From positions 186,001-250,000 of the forward strand of contig NZ_KK073875.1 in assembly GCF_000585395.1 (NCBI RefSeq): a DNA stretch of 64,000 nt, in the 5' to 3' direction. A program made the translations under genes and the position numbers. This document shows, one piece after another, positions 18,201 to 24,692 of this stretch. The notes under the pieces are model-generated. The model ran no database searches. It was not told the DNA's origin and saw only the letters and a list, made by a program, of their open reading frames with translations. This DNA is from Saccharibacillus sacchari DSM 19268 (GTDB taxonomy: Bacteria > Bacillota > Bacilli > Paenibacillales > Paenibacillaceae). How positions within the stretch are numbered: the first letter of the stretch is position 1; every line of letters begins with the position of its first letter.

Positions 18201-18333
18201 GGATGCCCAGACGTTCTACCGCTACTTGACGCGTCGGAAGCAACGACAATTTCTCTTCAAGCGTCAGTCGGGCAACCAAGTCGCGAATCCGATCCTCCGG
18301 CGGCTGTTCGATATCCAAAAACAATTCCGTCAT
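15250..18333 (-). CDS. Modular GH3 beta-glycosidase with inserted and C-terminal accessory domains
   Basis: A 1027-residue glycoside hydrolase family 3 enzyme acting on beta-glucosides or beta-xylosides. The TIM-barrel domain begins LVARLTLEEKLSLL, and the nucleophile is Asp238 in GFIVCDGGDL. The alpha/beta sandwich domain begins near 345. An insertion of roughly 170 residues (about 425-595) looks like a beta-trefoil/fascin-type module (repeated LRVRSDETG, FVSAQDDQP). A fibronectin-III-like domain (about 745-830) and a C-terminal CBM6-like jelly roll (about 925-1025) follow. There is no signal peptide, so it probably hydrolyses imported oligosaccharides. AAGGAGG precedes the ATG. A cre-like box lies just upstream. 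Confidence 0.9.
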   Translation of the reverse strand: MTELFLDIEQPPEDRIRDLVARLTLEEKLSLLPTRQVAVERLGIPAYNVGGEAAHGVAWKGVATVFPQPMSLSSTWNKELLREIGSVIGDEARAYHHSAPEKHGLTLWAPTVDMEKNPLWGRTEEAYGEDPHLTGKLTANLARGMQGEHEFYLKMVATLKHFFANNNEVGRLDGSSSVTPRNMREYYLEAFRIPFEEGGALSMMTAYNSINGTPAIESPYVQKFVKDEWKMDGFIVCDGGDLSQTVNFHKYHESHAESVAGALLAGVDCLTDDVELVIPAAREALERRLIVEADVDRALVNIFRVRFRLGQFDPQENNPYAQIPESVLCAAEHAELAKRAAEQSVVLLKNDGILPLRRAETKSVAVVGPTADAVWADWYSGTLPYRVSILDGIVTKLSGEVNEHDSAGELSRRSREAATVQEANDAIAAVDEPARWMALREQTAAGLTSNHAAEQTGVVRYVEGSDTVRLVDANDGKVLRVRSDETGVLSVQSEESDASSDVSLLELNRWGWGQHRLRAHANGRFVSAQDDQPIGASAEHIGGWFVKELFDLEEGLDGEITLRQRNGAPIGWSSSKGVSATDTPIESETLLAGENDRTLRALITEGEDAAAPLRLETIQDGIAQAAEAARLSDVAIVCVGNSPYINGKEEIDRPSLSLPPSQEALIRAVHAANPNTVVVIVGSYPFVLGEIADLVPAILYNAHGGQEMGSALADILFGEVAPSGRLSMTWYQSEQDLAPMIDYDIIKRGQTYQYFEGDVLYPFGHGLTYSSFEYGTPILEQEAVAAEDTIRVTFELTNTGSVDSEEVPQLYVRAEASSVKRPLKQLKGFERIRVPAGQNVTVAFELPVEELAFWDVSRDRFCVESGVYTLLIGSSSSDIRTQTAVTVVGELVPPRDLYQTTRGENFDDYEQVLLDEGERGATAAAPVHADIPGELIFRNVDVSQGISGWKLRVRSGESVGRIELRLHGSEGELLGSEEVAASRVKAWHTLDTQLLKQVAHSETPALLHITLHGPIRLSELTLVPLRS

Positions 18334-18351
18334 TTTCGTTCCTCCTTATGA

Positions 18352-18365
18352 ATAAAGCGCTCTCA
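18352..18365 (-). promoter_or_regulatory. cre-like box upstream of GH3 gene
   Basis: On the minus strand, TGAGAGCGCTTTAT matches TGWNANCGNTNNCA at 12 of 14 positions, with the palindromic AGCGCT core intact. It lies 19-32 bp upstream of the start codon, in the leader or start region, a position where CcpA represses. CcpA binding is inferred. Confidence 0.5.
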
Positions 18366-18437
18366 TATTTCTGACCCGAAAACATGCCCGATCCTGCAAA
18401 CGTTGCTGCCGAATGCAAATTTTCTTCCATACGCAAG

Positions 18438-18480
18438 CAGGGGTAAAGCTTCTCCCGTCAGGAAGAAACTCTACCCCTTA
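18438..18480 (-). terminator. Intrinsic terminator after GH31 gene
   Basis: AGGGGTA pairs with TACCCCT, with inner CTTCT/GAAGA pairing. It lies 12 bp after the GH31 stop on the minus strand. The T-tract is short. Confidence 0.6.
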
Positions 18481-18491
18481 TCCGTGTTCTT

Positions 18492-20807
18492 TTACAGCTT
18501 AACGGTTGCGCTGCCGCCTGTGAGCGTCAGCACGATTCCTTGCTCGCCCGCTTCTTGCGAAGCGCCTTCCGCGCCTGCCGCCGACGTGATGCCGCGCAGT
18601 ACGATTTTCACGTTTTGACCGCCGGACACGTTGACTTTGATCTCGCCGCCGCTGCGTACAGCGGAAGCTTCGACCACTTGCTTCGCATCCAGACCGATCA
18701 CGTTCGCCGAAGCCGTTTGTCCGTCTTCAAGCTCGAACAGGTGCAGCGTTACGCCTTCCGCGTAATCGTAATCCGGTTTGTCGTCTTGAGCGCCGACCGC
18801 AAGCAGCGTGTTCGCTCTTACGAAGACCGGCAGGCTCATGAAGTCGTAGTTTTCGCTGTACCAGCGTCCGCCTTCTTTCACTTGGCCGTCCAGCAGACCT
18901 GTCCACTTGCCGGCTGGCAGGTAGTACGTCACGTCGCCTTGCTCGTTGAAGATCGGAGCGACGAGGATCGAATCGCCGAACATATATTGCAGATCCAATG
19001 GTGCGCATGTCGGATCTTCCGGGAACTCCAGGAACATCGGACGCATCATCGGAATGCCGCGTTCCGCCGATTCCGCAGCCTGGTTGAACAGGTACGGCAT
19101 GAGCGAGTTTTTGAGCTTGGTAAACTTGCGCAGTACGTCCACCGCTTCTTCGTCGAACAGCCAAGGCACGCGGTACGAGTCGCTGCCGTGCAGACGGCTG
19201 TGCGAAGACAGCAGGCCGAATTGCACCCAACGCTTGTAAACGTCAGCCGGAGCCGTTTGCTCGAAACCGGAGATATCGTGCGACCAGAAGCTGAAGCCGG
19301 ATACGCCGAGCGACAAGCCGCCGCGCAAGCTTTCCGCCATCGACTCGTAAGTCGACGAGCAGTCGCCGCCCCAGTGAACCGGGAATTGTTGACCGCCGAC
19401 CGTTGCCGAACGGGCGAACAGCGCCGCTTCATTTTTGCCGAGTTTGTTTTCCAGCACTTCGAAGACCGCTTTGTTGTATTGGAACGTGTAATAGTTGTGC
19501 ATTTTCACCGGATCGGAACCGTCGAAGTAGACCACGTCTTCCACCGGGATTCTTTCGCCGAAGTCCGTCTTGAAGCAGTCTACGCCTTGGTCGACCAGCT
19601 CTTCAAGCTTGCTTTGGTACCATTTCACCGCAGCCGGGTTCGTGAAGTCGACGATGCCCATGCCCGCTTGCCACATATCCCACTGCCAGACGCTTCCGTC
19701 TTTGCGTTTGAGCAGGTAGCCGTTTTCCATGCCTTCTTCGAACAGCACGGATTTTTCCGCGATGTAAGGGTTGATCCAGACGCAGATTTTCAGGCCTTTG
19801 TCTTTCAGGCGCTTGAGCAGGCCCGCAGGATCAGGGAAGACGTCTTTATCCCATTCGAAGTCGGTCCACTGGTATTCTTTCATCCAGAAGCAGTCGAAGT
19901 GGAATACGGACAGCGGCAGATCGCGTTCGCTCATGCCGTCGACGAAGTGGTTAACCGTTTCTTCGTCGTAGTTCGTCGTGAACGAAGTCGTCAGCCACAG
20001 GCCGAATGTCCATGCCGGCGGAAGCGCTGGCTTGCCTGTGAGCTTGGTGAAGTTGTCGAGCACGTCTTTCGGAGTCTCGCCGCCGATGATGAAGTATTCC
20101 AGCGTTTCGCCTTCGACGCTGAATTGTACTTTCGACACGTTTTCCGAAGCGACTTCGAACGATACTTTTTCCGGGTGGTTCACGAATACGCCGTACCCTT
20201 TATTGGAAAGGTAGAACGGGATGTTTTTGTACGACTGCTCGCTGCTCGTGCCGCCGTCTTCGTTCCAGATATCGACCGTTTGGCCGTTTTTCACGAACGG
20301 AGTGAAGCGCTCGCCCAAGCCGTATACGTATTCGCCGATGCCCAGATCCAGCTGCTCGCGGAAGTACGTTTTGCCTTGCGCTTTGTTCTCGATATGCGCC
20401 GCGCGGCGGAACGCGCTGCCGGTCAGGCGGCGAGTGCCGTAGTGGAACTCGGACGCGAAGCCGGTGTTGCGGTCGATGCTGACTTTCAGCTCGCCGCTTT
20501 GCAGCGCCAGCAGATCGTCGTTATTGGTAATCTGCACGTTCGTTTCCGAGCCGTACAGTTCGAATTCCGGAGTTTGTTTCACGCCGCCGGCGTGACGGTT
20601 CAAGCGGACGCGAATCACGTTCGGCATCGGCGAGCTGTATGTCGCTTTCAGCAGCGTCGCGTTCAGCGTATCGCCCCGTTTTTCTACTTTTTTCGTTGCC
20701 GCGTATACCGTGAAGGAATCGTCCTTCTGTACAACGTCGCGAATATCAACCGGGTTTTGCAGATTGTATCCGTCGCGGACCATCCAATATCCATCAGTAA
20801 ATTTCAT
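18492..20807 (-). CDS. GH31 alpha-xylosidase (YicI-like)
   Basis: A 771-residue glycoside hydrolase family 31 enzyme of the YicI alpha-xylosidase type, which frees alpha-linked xylose from xyloglucan oligosaccharides such as isoprimeverose. The N-terminal beta-sandwich starts MKFTDGYWMVRDGY; the barrel carries nucleophile Asp415 in CFKTDFGERIP, close to its position in YicI. WSHDISGFE and RSATVGGQQFP contain the other active-site residues. There is no signal peptide. AAGGGGG lies 11 bases before ATG. It diverges from an AraC regulator and follows the same direction as the GH3 gene, consistent with stepwise removal of xylose and glucose from imported xyloglucan fragments. Confidence 0.92.
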   Translation of the reverse strand: MKFTDGYWMVRDGYNLQNPVDIRDVVQKDDSFTVYAATKKVEKRGDTLNATLLKATYSSPMPNVIRVRLNRHAGGVKQTPEFELYGSETNVQITNNDDLLALQSGELKVSIDRNTGFASEFHYGTRRLTGSAFRRAAHIENKAQGKTYFREQLDLGIGEYVYGLGERFTPFVKNGQTVDIWNEDGGTSSEQSYKNIPFYLSNKGYGVFVNHPEKVSFEVASENVSKVQFSVEGETLEYFIIGGETPKDVLDNFTKLTGKPALPPAWTFGLWLTTSFTTNYDEETVNHFVDGMSERDLPLSVFHFDCFWMKEYQWTDFEWDKDVFPDPAGLLKRLKDKGLKICVWINPYIAEKSVLFEEGMENGYLLKRKDGSVWQWDMWQAGMGIVDFTNPAAVKWYQSKLEELVDQGVDCFKTDFGERIPVEDVVYFDGSDPVKMHNYYTFQYNKAVFEVLENKLGKNEAALFARSATVGGQQFPVHWGGDCSSTYESMAESLRGGLSLGVSGFSFWSHDISGFEQTAPADVYKRWVQFGLLSSHSRLHGSDSYRVPWLFDEEAVDVLRKFTKLKNSLMPYLFNQAAESAERGIPMMRPMFLEFPEDPTCAPLDLQYMFGDSILVAPIFNEQGDVTYYLPAGKWTGLLDGQVKEGGRWYSENYDFMSLPVFVRANTLLAVGAQDDKPDYDYAEGVTLHLFELEDGQTASANVIGLDAKQVVEASAVRSGGEIKVNVSGGQNVKIVLRGITSAAGAEGASQEAGEQGIVLTLTGGSATVKL

Positions 20808-20915
20808 TCGTAATAAGCCCCCTTGGCAGTTGTCGAATGCCTTCGGCGTCTTGTTCGATCGCCGTGACTACGTTTATAATGATATTGATCTTTAAACGAA
20901 ATTTCTTCCGTTATT

Positions 20916-20932
20916 TTGATATAAATTATCAA
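20916..20932. promoter_or_regulatory. 17-bp perfect palindrome between GH31 and AraC genes
   Basis: TTGATA-TAAAT-TATCAA is a perfect dyad in the divergent region, about 110 bp upstream of the GH31 start and 93 bp upstream of the AraC start. It may be an operator for either gene. AraC proteins usually bind direct repeats, so a different repressor is possible. Confidence 0.4.
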
Positions 20933-20978
20933 TATTTTGACCACAACCTTAAAAATCGCTCATTTATCGACCACTATT

Positions 20979-20992
20979 TGGAAACGATTTCA
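20979..20992 (+). promoter_or_regulatory. cre-like box upstream of AraC regulator
   Basis: TGGAAACGATTTCA matches the cre consensus TGWNANCGNTNNCA at 13 of 14 positions (G for W at position 3). It lies 33-46 bp before the AraC start codon, so catabolite repression of the local activator is plausible. Confidence 0.55.
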
Positions 20993-21024
20993 TATTTGAC
21001 GCCAAAAAGAAGGAGAAGCCTCTC

Positions 21025-21939
21025 ATGAACCGTGCTTTATTGAAGGAAGAACGCATCCACGGCAACCCTATGTATCCGGTCAGCTCTTACGTGATGGAAG
21101 ACCTCGATTACACCACCATTATGGACTCCCACTGGCACGAAGAAATGGAATTCACGATCGTTACGCGCGGCACCGTCAGCTTTCAGATCGGCACCGAATA
21201 TCACGAAGTACGGACGGGCCAAGCCATGTTCGTTCACGGCGGCGAGCTGCATGCGGGCAGACGGATCGGCGATGAACCTTGCGCATTCTCGGCTGTCGTC
21301 TTCGACGGAGAATTTTTATCCAGCCGGGGTTACGACCATCTTCAGGAACAATTTATCGAACCTTTGCTGCAAAAAAAGGTCCGTCCTCCTTCCCATATCA
21401 CCGGAGAGGAACCGTGGGAGCGCGAAATTTTGAATTTGATCGCCGCGATCATCGAAGACAACGAACGCTCCGTTCCCGCTTACCAATTAACGACCAAAGC
21501 CCGACTGTATCAGGTTTTCGCGCTGCTGCAAGGTCATATGCGGGAAAATGTTCCGACCGCAACCGGCGGCGATCTGGAAAAAATCGAACGTTTAAAAAAG
21601 GTACTCGGCTATATGCACAAACATTACGCCTCCCCGATCAAGCTTGTCGATTTGGCGGAACTACTGGGCATGAGCGAGGGGTACTTCTGCCGTTTTTTCA
21701 AAAGCATGGTCCATAAAACGCCTGTCGACTACCTCAACCGCTATCGCACGCAGCAAGCCTGCCGACTGCTCGAAACCAGCGGTCATAAAATCGTCGAGAT
21801 CGCGATGGAGGTCGGATTCGACAATTTGAGTTATTTTATTTCCGTATTCAAACTGCATCAAGGATGCACGCCTTCGCAGTATCGCAAACGACTGGAAAGC
21901 GCCGCCTCTTCCGCTTCCGGATTCGTGCCGCACTTTTGA
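21025..21939 (+). CDS. AraC-family regulator with N-terminal cupin domain
   Basis: A 304-residue regulator. The N-terminal 100 residues form a cupin sensor (HWHEEMEFTIVTRGTVSFQIG, then VHGGELHAGRRI). The C-terminal 100 residues carry two helix-turn-helix motifs: IKLVDLAELLGMSEGYFCRFF and KIVEIAMEVGFDNLSYFISVFK, ending TPSQYRK. AGGAGAAG precedes ATG. Placed head-to-head with the alpha-xylosidase, it probably activates that gene in response to a sugar from xyloglucan; the ligand is unknown. A cre-like box and a palindrome lie in the shared region. Confidence 0.9.
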   Translation: MNRALLKEERIHGNPMYPVSSYVMEDLDYTTIMDSHWHEEMEFTIVTRGTVSFQIGTEYHEVRTGQAMFVHGGELHAGRRIGDEPCAFSAVVFDGEFLSSRGYDHLQEQFIEPLLQKKVRPPSHITGEEPWEREILNLIAAIIEDNERSVPAYQLTTKARLYQVFALLQGHMRENVPTATGGDLEKIERLKKVLGYMHKHYASPIKLVDLAELLGMSEGYFCRFFKSMVHKTPVDYLNRYRTQQACRLLETSGHKIVEIAMEVGFDNLSYFISVFKLHQGCTPSQYRKRLESAASSASGFVPHF

Positions 21940-21964
21940 ACATTTCCGCTGCAAAAACCGCCTC

Positions 21965-22813
21965 TCAATGCCGGGACATATGCCGCTTGCGATACTGCAA
22001 CGGACTCATTCCGTAATAGTGCACGAACTGCCGGGTAAAATAATCAGGCGAATTGAAGCCGACGCTGAACGCGATCTCCGTAATCGGGCGCGGCGTATAA
22101 CGCAGCAGTTTCTCCGCCTGCTTCAAGCGAAATCCGTTCAAAATAGCGATGATCGAATCTCCGACTTGTTCTTTGAACAAATGCGATAACCGGGAAGGCG
22201 ACAGATGCACGAGGCGGGCCAAATCTTCAATCGCGAAGTTTTCCGAAAACTCATGCGCAAGAAGATCCAATACGATCTTGATCCGGGGGTCGAGGGTTCG
22301 CCGCTCCGCACGCAGACCGGCCAGCAGCAAAATAATCTCTTCCAACGCGTTCAGCATCAACTCTTCCCGAAAGTCTCCCGCCGCATCGAACCGGTAAGCG
22401 AGGATGCGGCGAAACGCTTTTTCCACGGCTTCCCGGCTGCGCGAATCCTCGATCCGTACCTGATCGATCGCTCCGTTACCGGAATCCGACGGCAGCCAAT
22501 CCAACCAGGACGGCCGCGGCGTATAATGAGCCCAGATTTTTTCCCATACTTCGCCTTCGTTCGTAAAATAATAGTGCAGCGTACCCGGAGGAATCAGCGT
22601 TACCGTACCCGTCGAACAATGCAGCGCGCCCTCTTCCTCGGTTTGTACCGTTCCTTTGCCGGATAGCGTGTACATGATCAACCAGTCTTTGGTTCCTTCC
22701 GGACGGTAACAGACGTAATCGTCGGACACCCGGTAATGATCCGCGACCAGCACGCCCGGCAAATGCGTATAGGACCCGTCTGTCGGCACAACCCGGATAT
22801 CCGCTTTTTTCAA
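21965..22813 (-). CDS. AraC-family regulator
   Basis: A 282-residue regulator with an N-terminal AraC-binding cupin (TLSGKGTVQTEEEG, LIPPGTLHYY) and a C-terminal double helix-turn-helix (FAIEDLARLVHLSPSRLSHLF and PITEIAFSVGFNSPDYFTRQF, ending MSPLQYRKRH). The start is TTG 22813, nine bases after AAAGGAGA. It converges with the other AraC gene with a 25-bp gap. It begins 24 bp after the MerR-type gene, so it may be the last gene of the DUF2268-MerR transcript. No dedicated target is obvious. Confidence 0.88.
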   Translation of the reverse strand: MKKADIRVVPTDGSYTHLPGVLVADHYRVSDDYVCYRPEGTKDWLIMYTLSGKGTVQTEEEGALHCSTGTVTLIPPGTLHYYFTNEGEVWEKIWAHYTPRPSWLDWLPSDSGNGAIDQVRIEDSRSREAVEKAFRRILAYRFDAAGDFREELMLNALEEIILLLAGLRAERRTLDPRIKIVLDLLAHEFSENFAIEDLARLVHLSPSRLSHLFKEQVGDSIIAILNGFRLKQAEKLLRYTPRPITEIAFSVGFNSPDYFTRQFVHYYGMSPLQYRKRHMSRH

Positions 22814-22837
22814 GGCTTACTCTCTCCTTTCCCGATG

Positions 22838-23611
22838 CTACAACGACGAACTGTATGCCAAAATAGCTTGATGCAAAAAAGAAGCAAACTTCCCTTTTTC
22901 TCCTCCGAACGTATCGAAATAGGCCTGGAATCGATTGTCGCCCCGATAATTTTCCGCGATATGTATCAAAAGCTGCGGCGTAATCTCCGTATAGGCTGCA
23001 AGCTCGTCCGCCCATTCCTTGATCTTGAGTTGGATGTCCGGCGATTCGGGAGCATTTCGCATGAGGACAAAAAGTTCGGCAAACACGCCGTTCATCCGCT
23101 GTTCGACTTGTTGCAGCTGCATCTCGCGTTCACCCGGCGGTCGCTGCTCCAATTGCTGCATGCGCTGCTTATAAACGGCATAGGCTTGCGTATCTCCGTA
23201 AACCAGTTCCGCTTCGCGATCGTATTGCTCATGCAGCGGAAGACCCGGCATTTCCGGCGACCGGGGTCCGAAAATCGTTCCGGCTTCCAAATACCGGTCG
23301 AAGTCATGCAAGATACCTTCCAACCGACGCTTTTTATCTATGAGTTGTTCACGATGCTTGTGCAGGGCTTGTCGGCGTTCCGGCTCGGGAAGCTCCAATA
23401 CGACCGCTATATCTTCAAGACGCAAGCCCGTTTCTTTTAAAAAAAGAATGATCTGGAGCCGCTCCAAATTGGCACGATCGTATAAGCGGTATCCATTCTC
23501 CTTCACCTTCGCAGGCTTTAGCAGACCGATTCGGTCGTAATGATGCAGCGTTCGCGCGGTCGTGCCCGTGATGTTCACAACCTCATGTACCGTCAACAAC
23601 GCTTTCGGCAT
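22838..23611 (-). CDS. TipA-like MerR-family regulator with TipAS domain
   Basis: A 257-residue protein. The N-terminal MerR winged helix (LTVHEVVNITGTTARTLHHYD, then NGYRLYD) is followed by a coiled-coil dimerisation helix. The C-terminal TipAS-type antibiotic-binding domain (about 135-255) includes YDREAELVYGDTQAY-like and YRGDNRFQAYFDTFGGEKGKF blocks. TipAS proteins bind drugs or peptides and activate their own promoter. ATG 23611 has GGAGG eight bases upstream and lies 29 bp inside the end of the DUF2268 gene, so it is translationally coupled. A 19-bp-spacer promoter with a dyad precedes the operon. Confidence 0.9.
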   Translation of the reverse strand: MPKALLTVHEVVNITGTTARTLHHYDRIGLLKPAKVKENGYRLYDRANLERLQIILFLKETGLRLEDIAVVLELPEPERRQALHKHREQLIDKKRRLEGILHDFDRYLEAGTIFGPRSPEMPGLPLHEQYDREAELVYGDTQAYAVYKQRMQQLEQRPPGEREMQLQQVEQRMNGVFAELFVLMRNAPESPDIQLKIKEWADELAAYTEITPQLLIHIAENYRGDNRFQAYFDTFGGEKGKFASFLHQAILAYSSSL

Positions 23612-24512
23612 GCCAATAGTCCTCCGTGACCTTCAAAATTTCGTCTGCGCTTTTTAAAGTGGCCTGTTCGATACTTTCTCCGGTTTTGCGCAAATAATGC
23701 CGAATCAGATGATAGCCGCAGGCATAACCGGCTCCGTAAGGCAGACCGGCAGGGCTCATGCCTTGCAAAGCCGCGATCTCGTCCCCATAGAGACGCGGAG
23801 CGATATTGTGCCAACCCTGAAGGTTCAACGCAGGCTTCAGCATTGGTTTGATTACGCGATTCAGCGTCTGGGTATCCGTCTTGGACACCCAAGGTCCCAG
23901 CCATTTTTCACCGCAGCGCGAGACGGCAAAATTCTCGGCCAACCCTTCGCTTACGATCAGTTCGGCAAGCGTCACATTCATATCCCACTTGATAAATTGA
24001 TACCGCACATTATGATTGCATTCATGCGCGAGAGCGGCCGTGATTCGCGGCAGCGTATAAGCGTTCGGCGTCAGCACCGTCAGGATATACCCCGGAATGC
24101 CGCCGTCTCCCGAATATCCTTGGTTGATTCGGAGCAGCTCGCTGTCCGGATTGCCGAGCAGAACCGTAAACACAACTTTCTGCACCGGAAGCGCTATTCC
24201 CTGCTGCCCGAAAGAAGAAAAGCTGTCGCTCACGACCTTTTCGCACGCTGCCCAAAATGCATCGGACGAAATCTCGTTCACCTGCGCCAGCGCCGATTCG
24301 TCGATCTCATTCGCAGGCAAATACATCAGATCGTTCAGCGTCAGTACGTCGAAGCCGCCGGGCGAGTCAGCGCGGAACGGAATTTGTTGAATCTCCCATT
24401 TGCCTTGAAACGGAGCCAGCATTTGTTCGCGGTAAGCTTCTCTTTTTTCCTCCTGCGGCAGTTGCATGATTCGGCGGTAAACCTTGTCGGAACGCAGCGT
24501 CGTAATCTTCAT
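23583..24512 (-). CDS. DUF2268-family putative zinc protease
   Basis: A 309-residue predicted metalloprotease. The zincin motif HECNH is at residues 163-167 in ALAHECNHNVRY, and a second acidic stretch (LIVSEGLAENFAVSR) about 25 residues later probably gives the third ligand, Glu. No signal peptide is present, so it should act in the cytosol. AAGGAGA lies close to ATG. It leads a two- or three-gene unit with the TipA-like regulator, under a MerR-type promoter, so its expression is probably induced by a TipAS ligand. The target is unknown. Confidence 0.85.
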   Translation of the reverse strand: MKITTLRSDKVYRRIMQLPQEEKREAYREQMLAPFQGKWEIQQIPFRADSPGGFDVLTLNDLMYLPANEIDESALAQVNEISSDAFWAACEKVVSDSFSSFGQQGIALPVQKVVFTVLLGNPDSELLRINQGYSGDGGIPGYILTVLTPNAYTLPRITAALAHECNHNVRYQFIKWDMNVTLAELIVSEGLAENFAVSRCGEKWLGPWVSKTDTQTLNRVIKPMLKPALNLQGWHNIAPRLYGDEIAALQGMSPAGLPYGAGYACGYHLIRHYLRKTGESIEQATLKSADEILKVTEDYWHAESVVDGT

Positions 24513-24544
24513 CGTGATCTCTCCTTTTTATCGTTTCGGAAATC

Positions 24545-24575
24545 ATGTTAAAGGATGACGCAGCGTCAGAGTCAA
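24545..24575 (-). promoter_or_regulatory. MerR-type promoter with 19-bp spacer and central dyad
   Basis: Read on the minus strand, TTGACT (24575-24570) and TAACAT (24550-24545) are separated by 19 bp. The spacer contains TGACGC-A-GCGTCA (24556-24568), a perfect dyad. A lengthened 19-bp spacer with an internal dyad is the known target form of MerR-family activators. The TipA-like protein encoded downstream is the obvious candidate. Confidence 0.75.
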
Positions 24576-24606
24576 CATCAGACAGATCCATAACAGAGCG
24601 GTATGC

Positions 24607-24644
24607 AAAAAAAGGCTGTCCGGAAGTTTCCCGAACAACCTTTT
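24607..24644 (-). terminator. Intrinsic terminator after helD
   Basis: On the minus strand AAGG-TGTTCGG pairs with CCGGACA-CCTT around GAAACTT, followed by seven T. It lies about 50 bp after the helD stop. Confidence 0.75.
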
Positions 24645-24692
24645 AAAGCGATCCAATCCTTGCGATTTATTTTACTTATTCCATTCACAGAT

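Noticed and set aside
18540..20813. A 757-codon open frame antisense to the GH31 gene
   Set aside because: It is an exact shadow of a well-supported GH31 gene; its translation is low-complexity Arg/Val/Phe-rich with no family motifs. The lack of stops reflects strong codon bias in the real gene.
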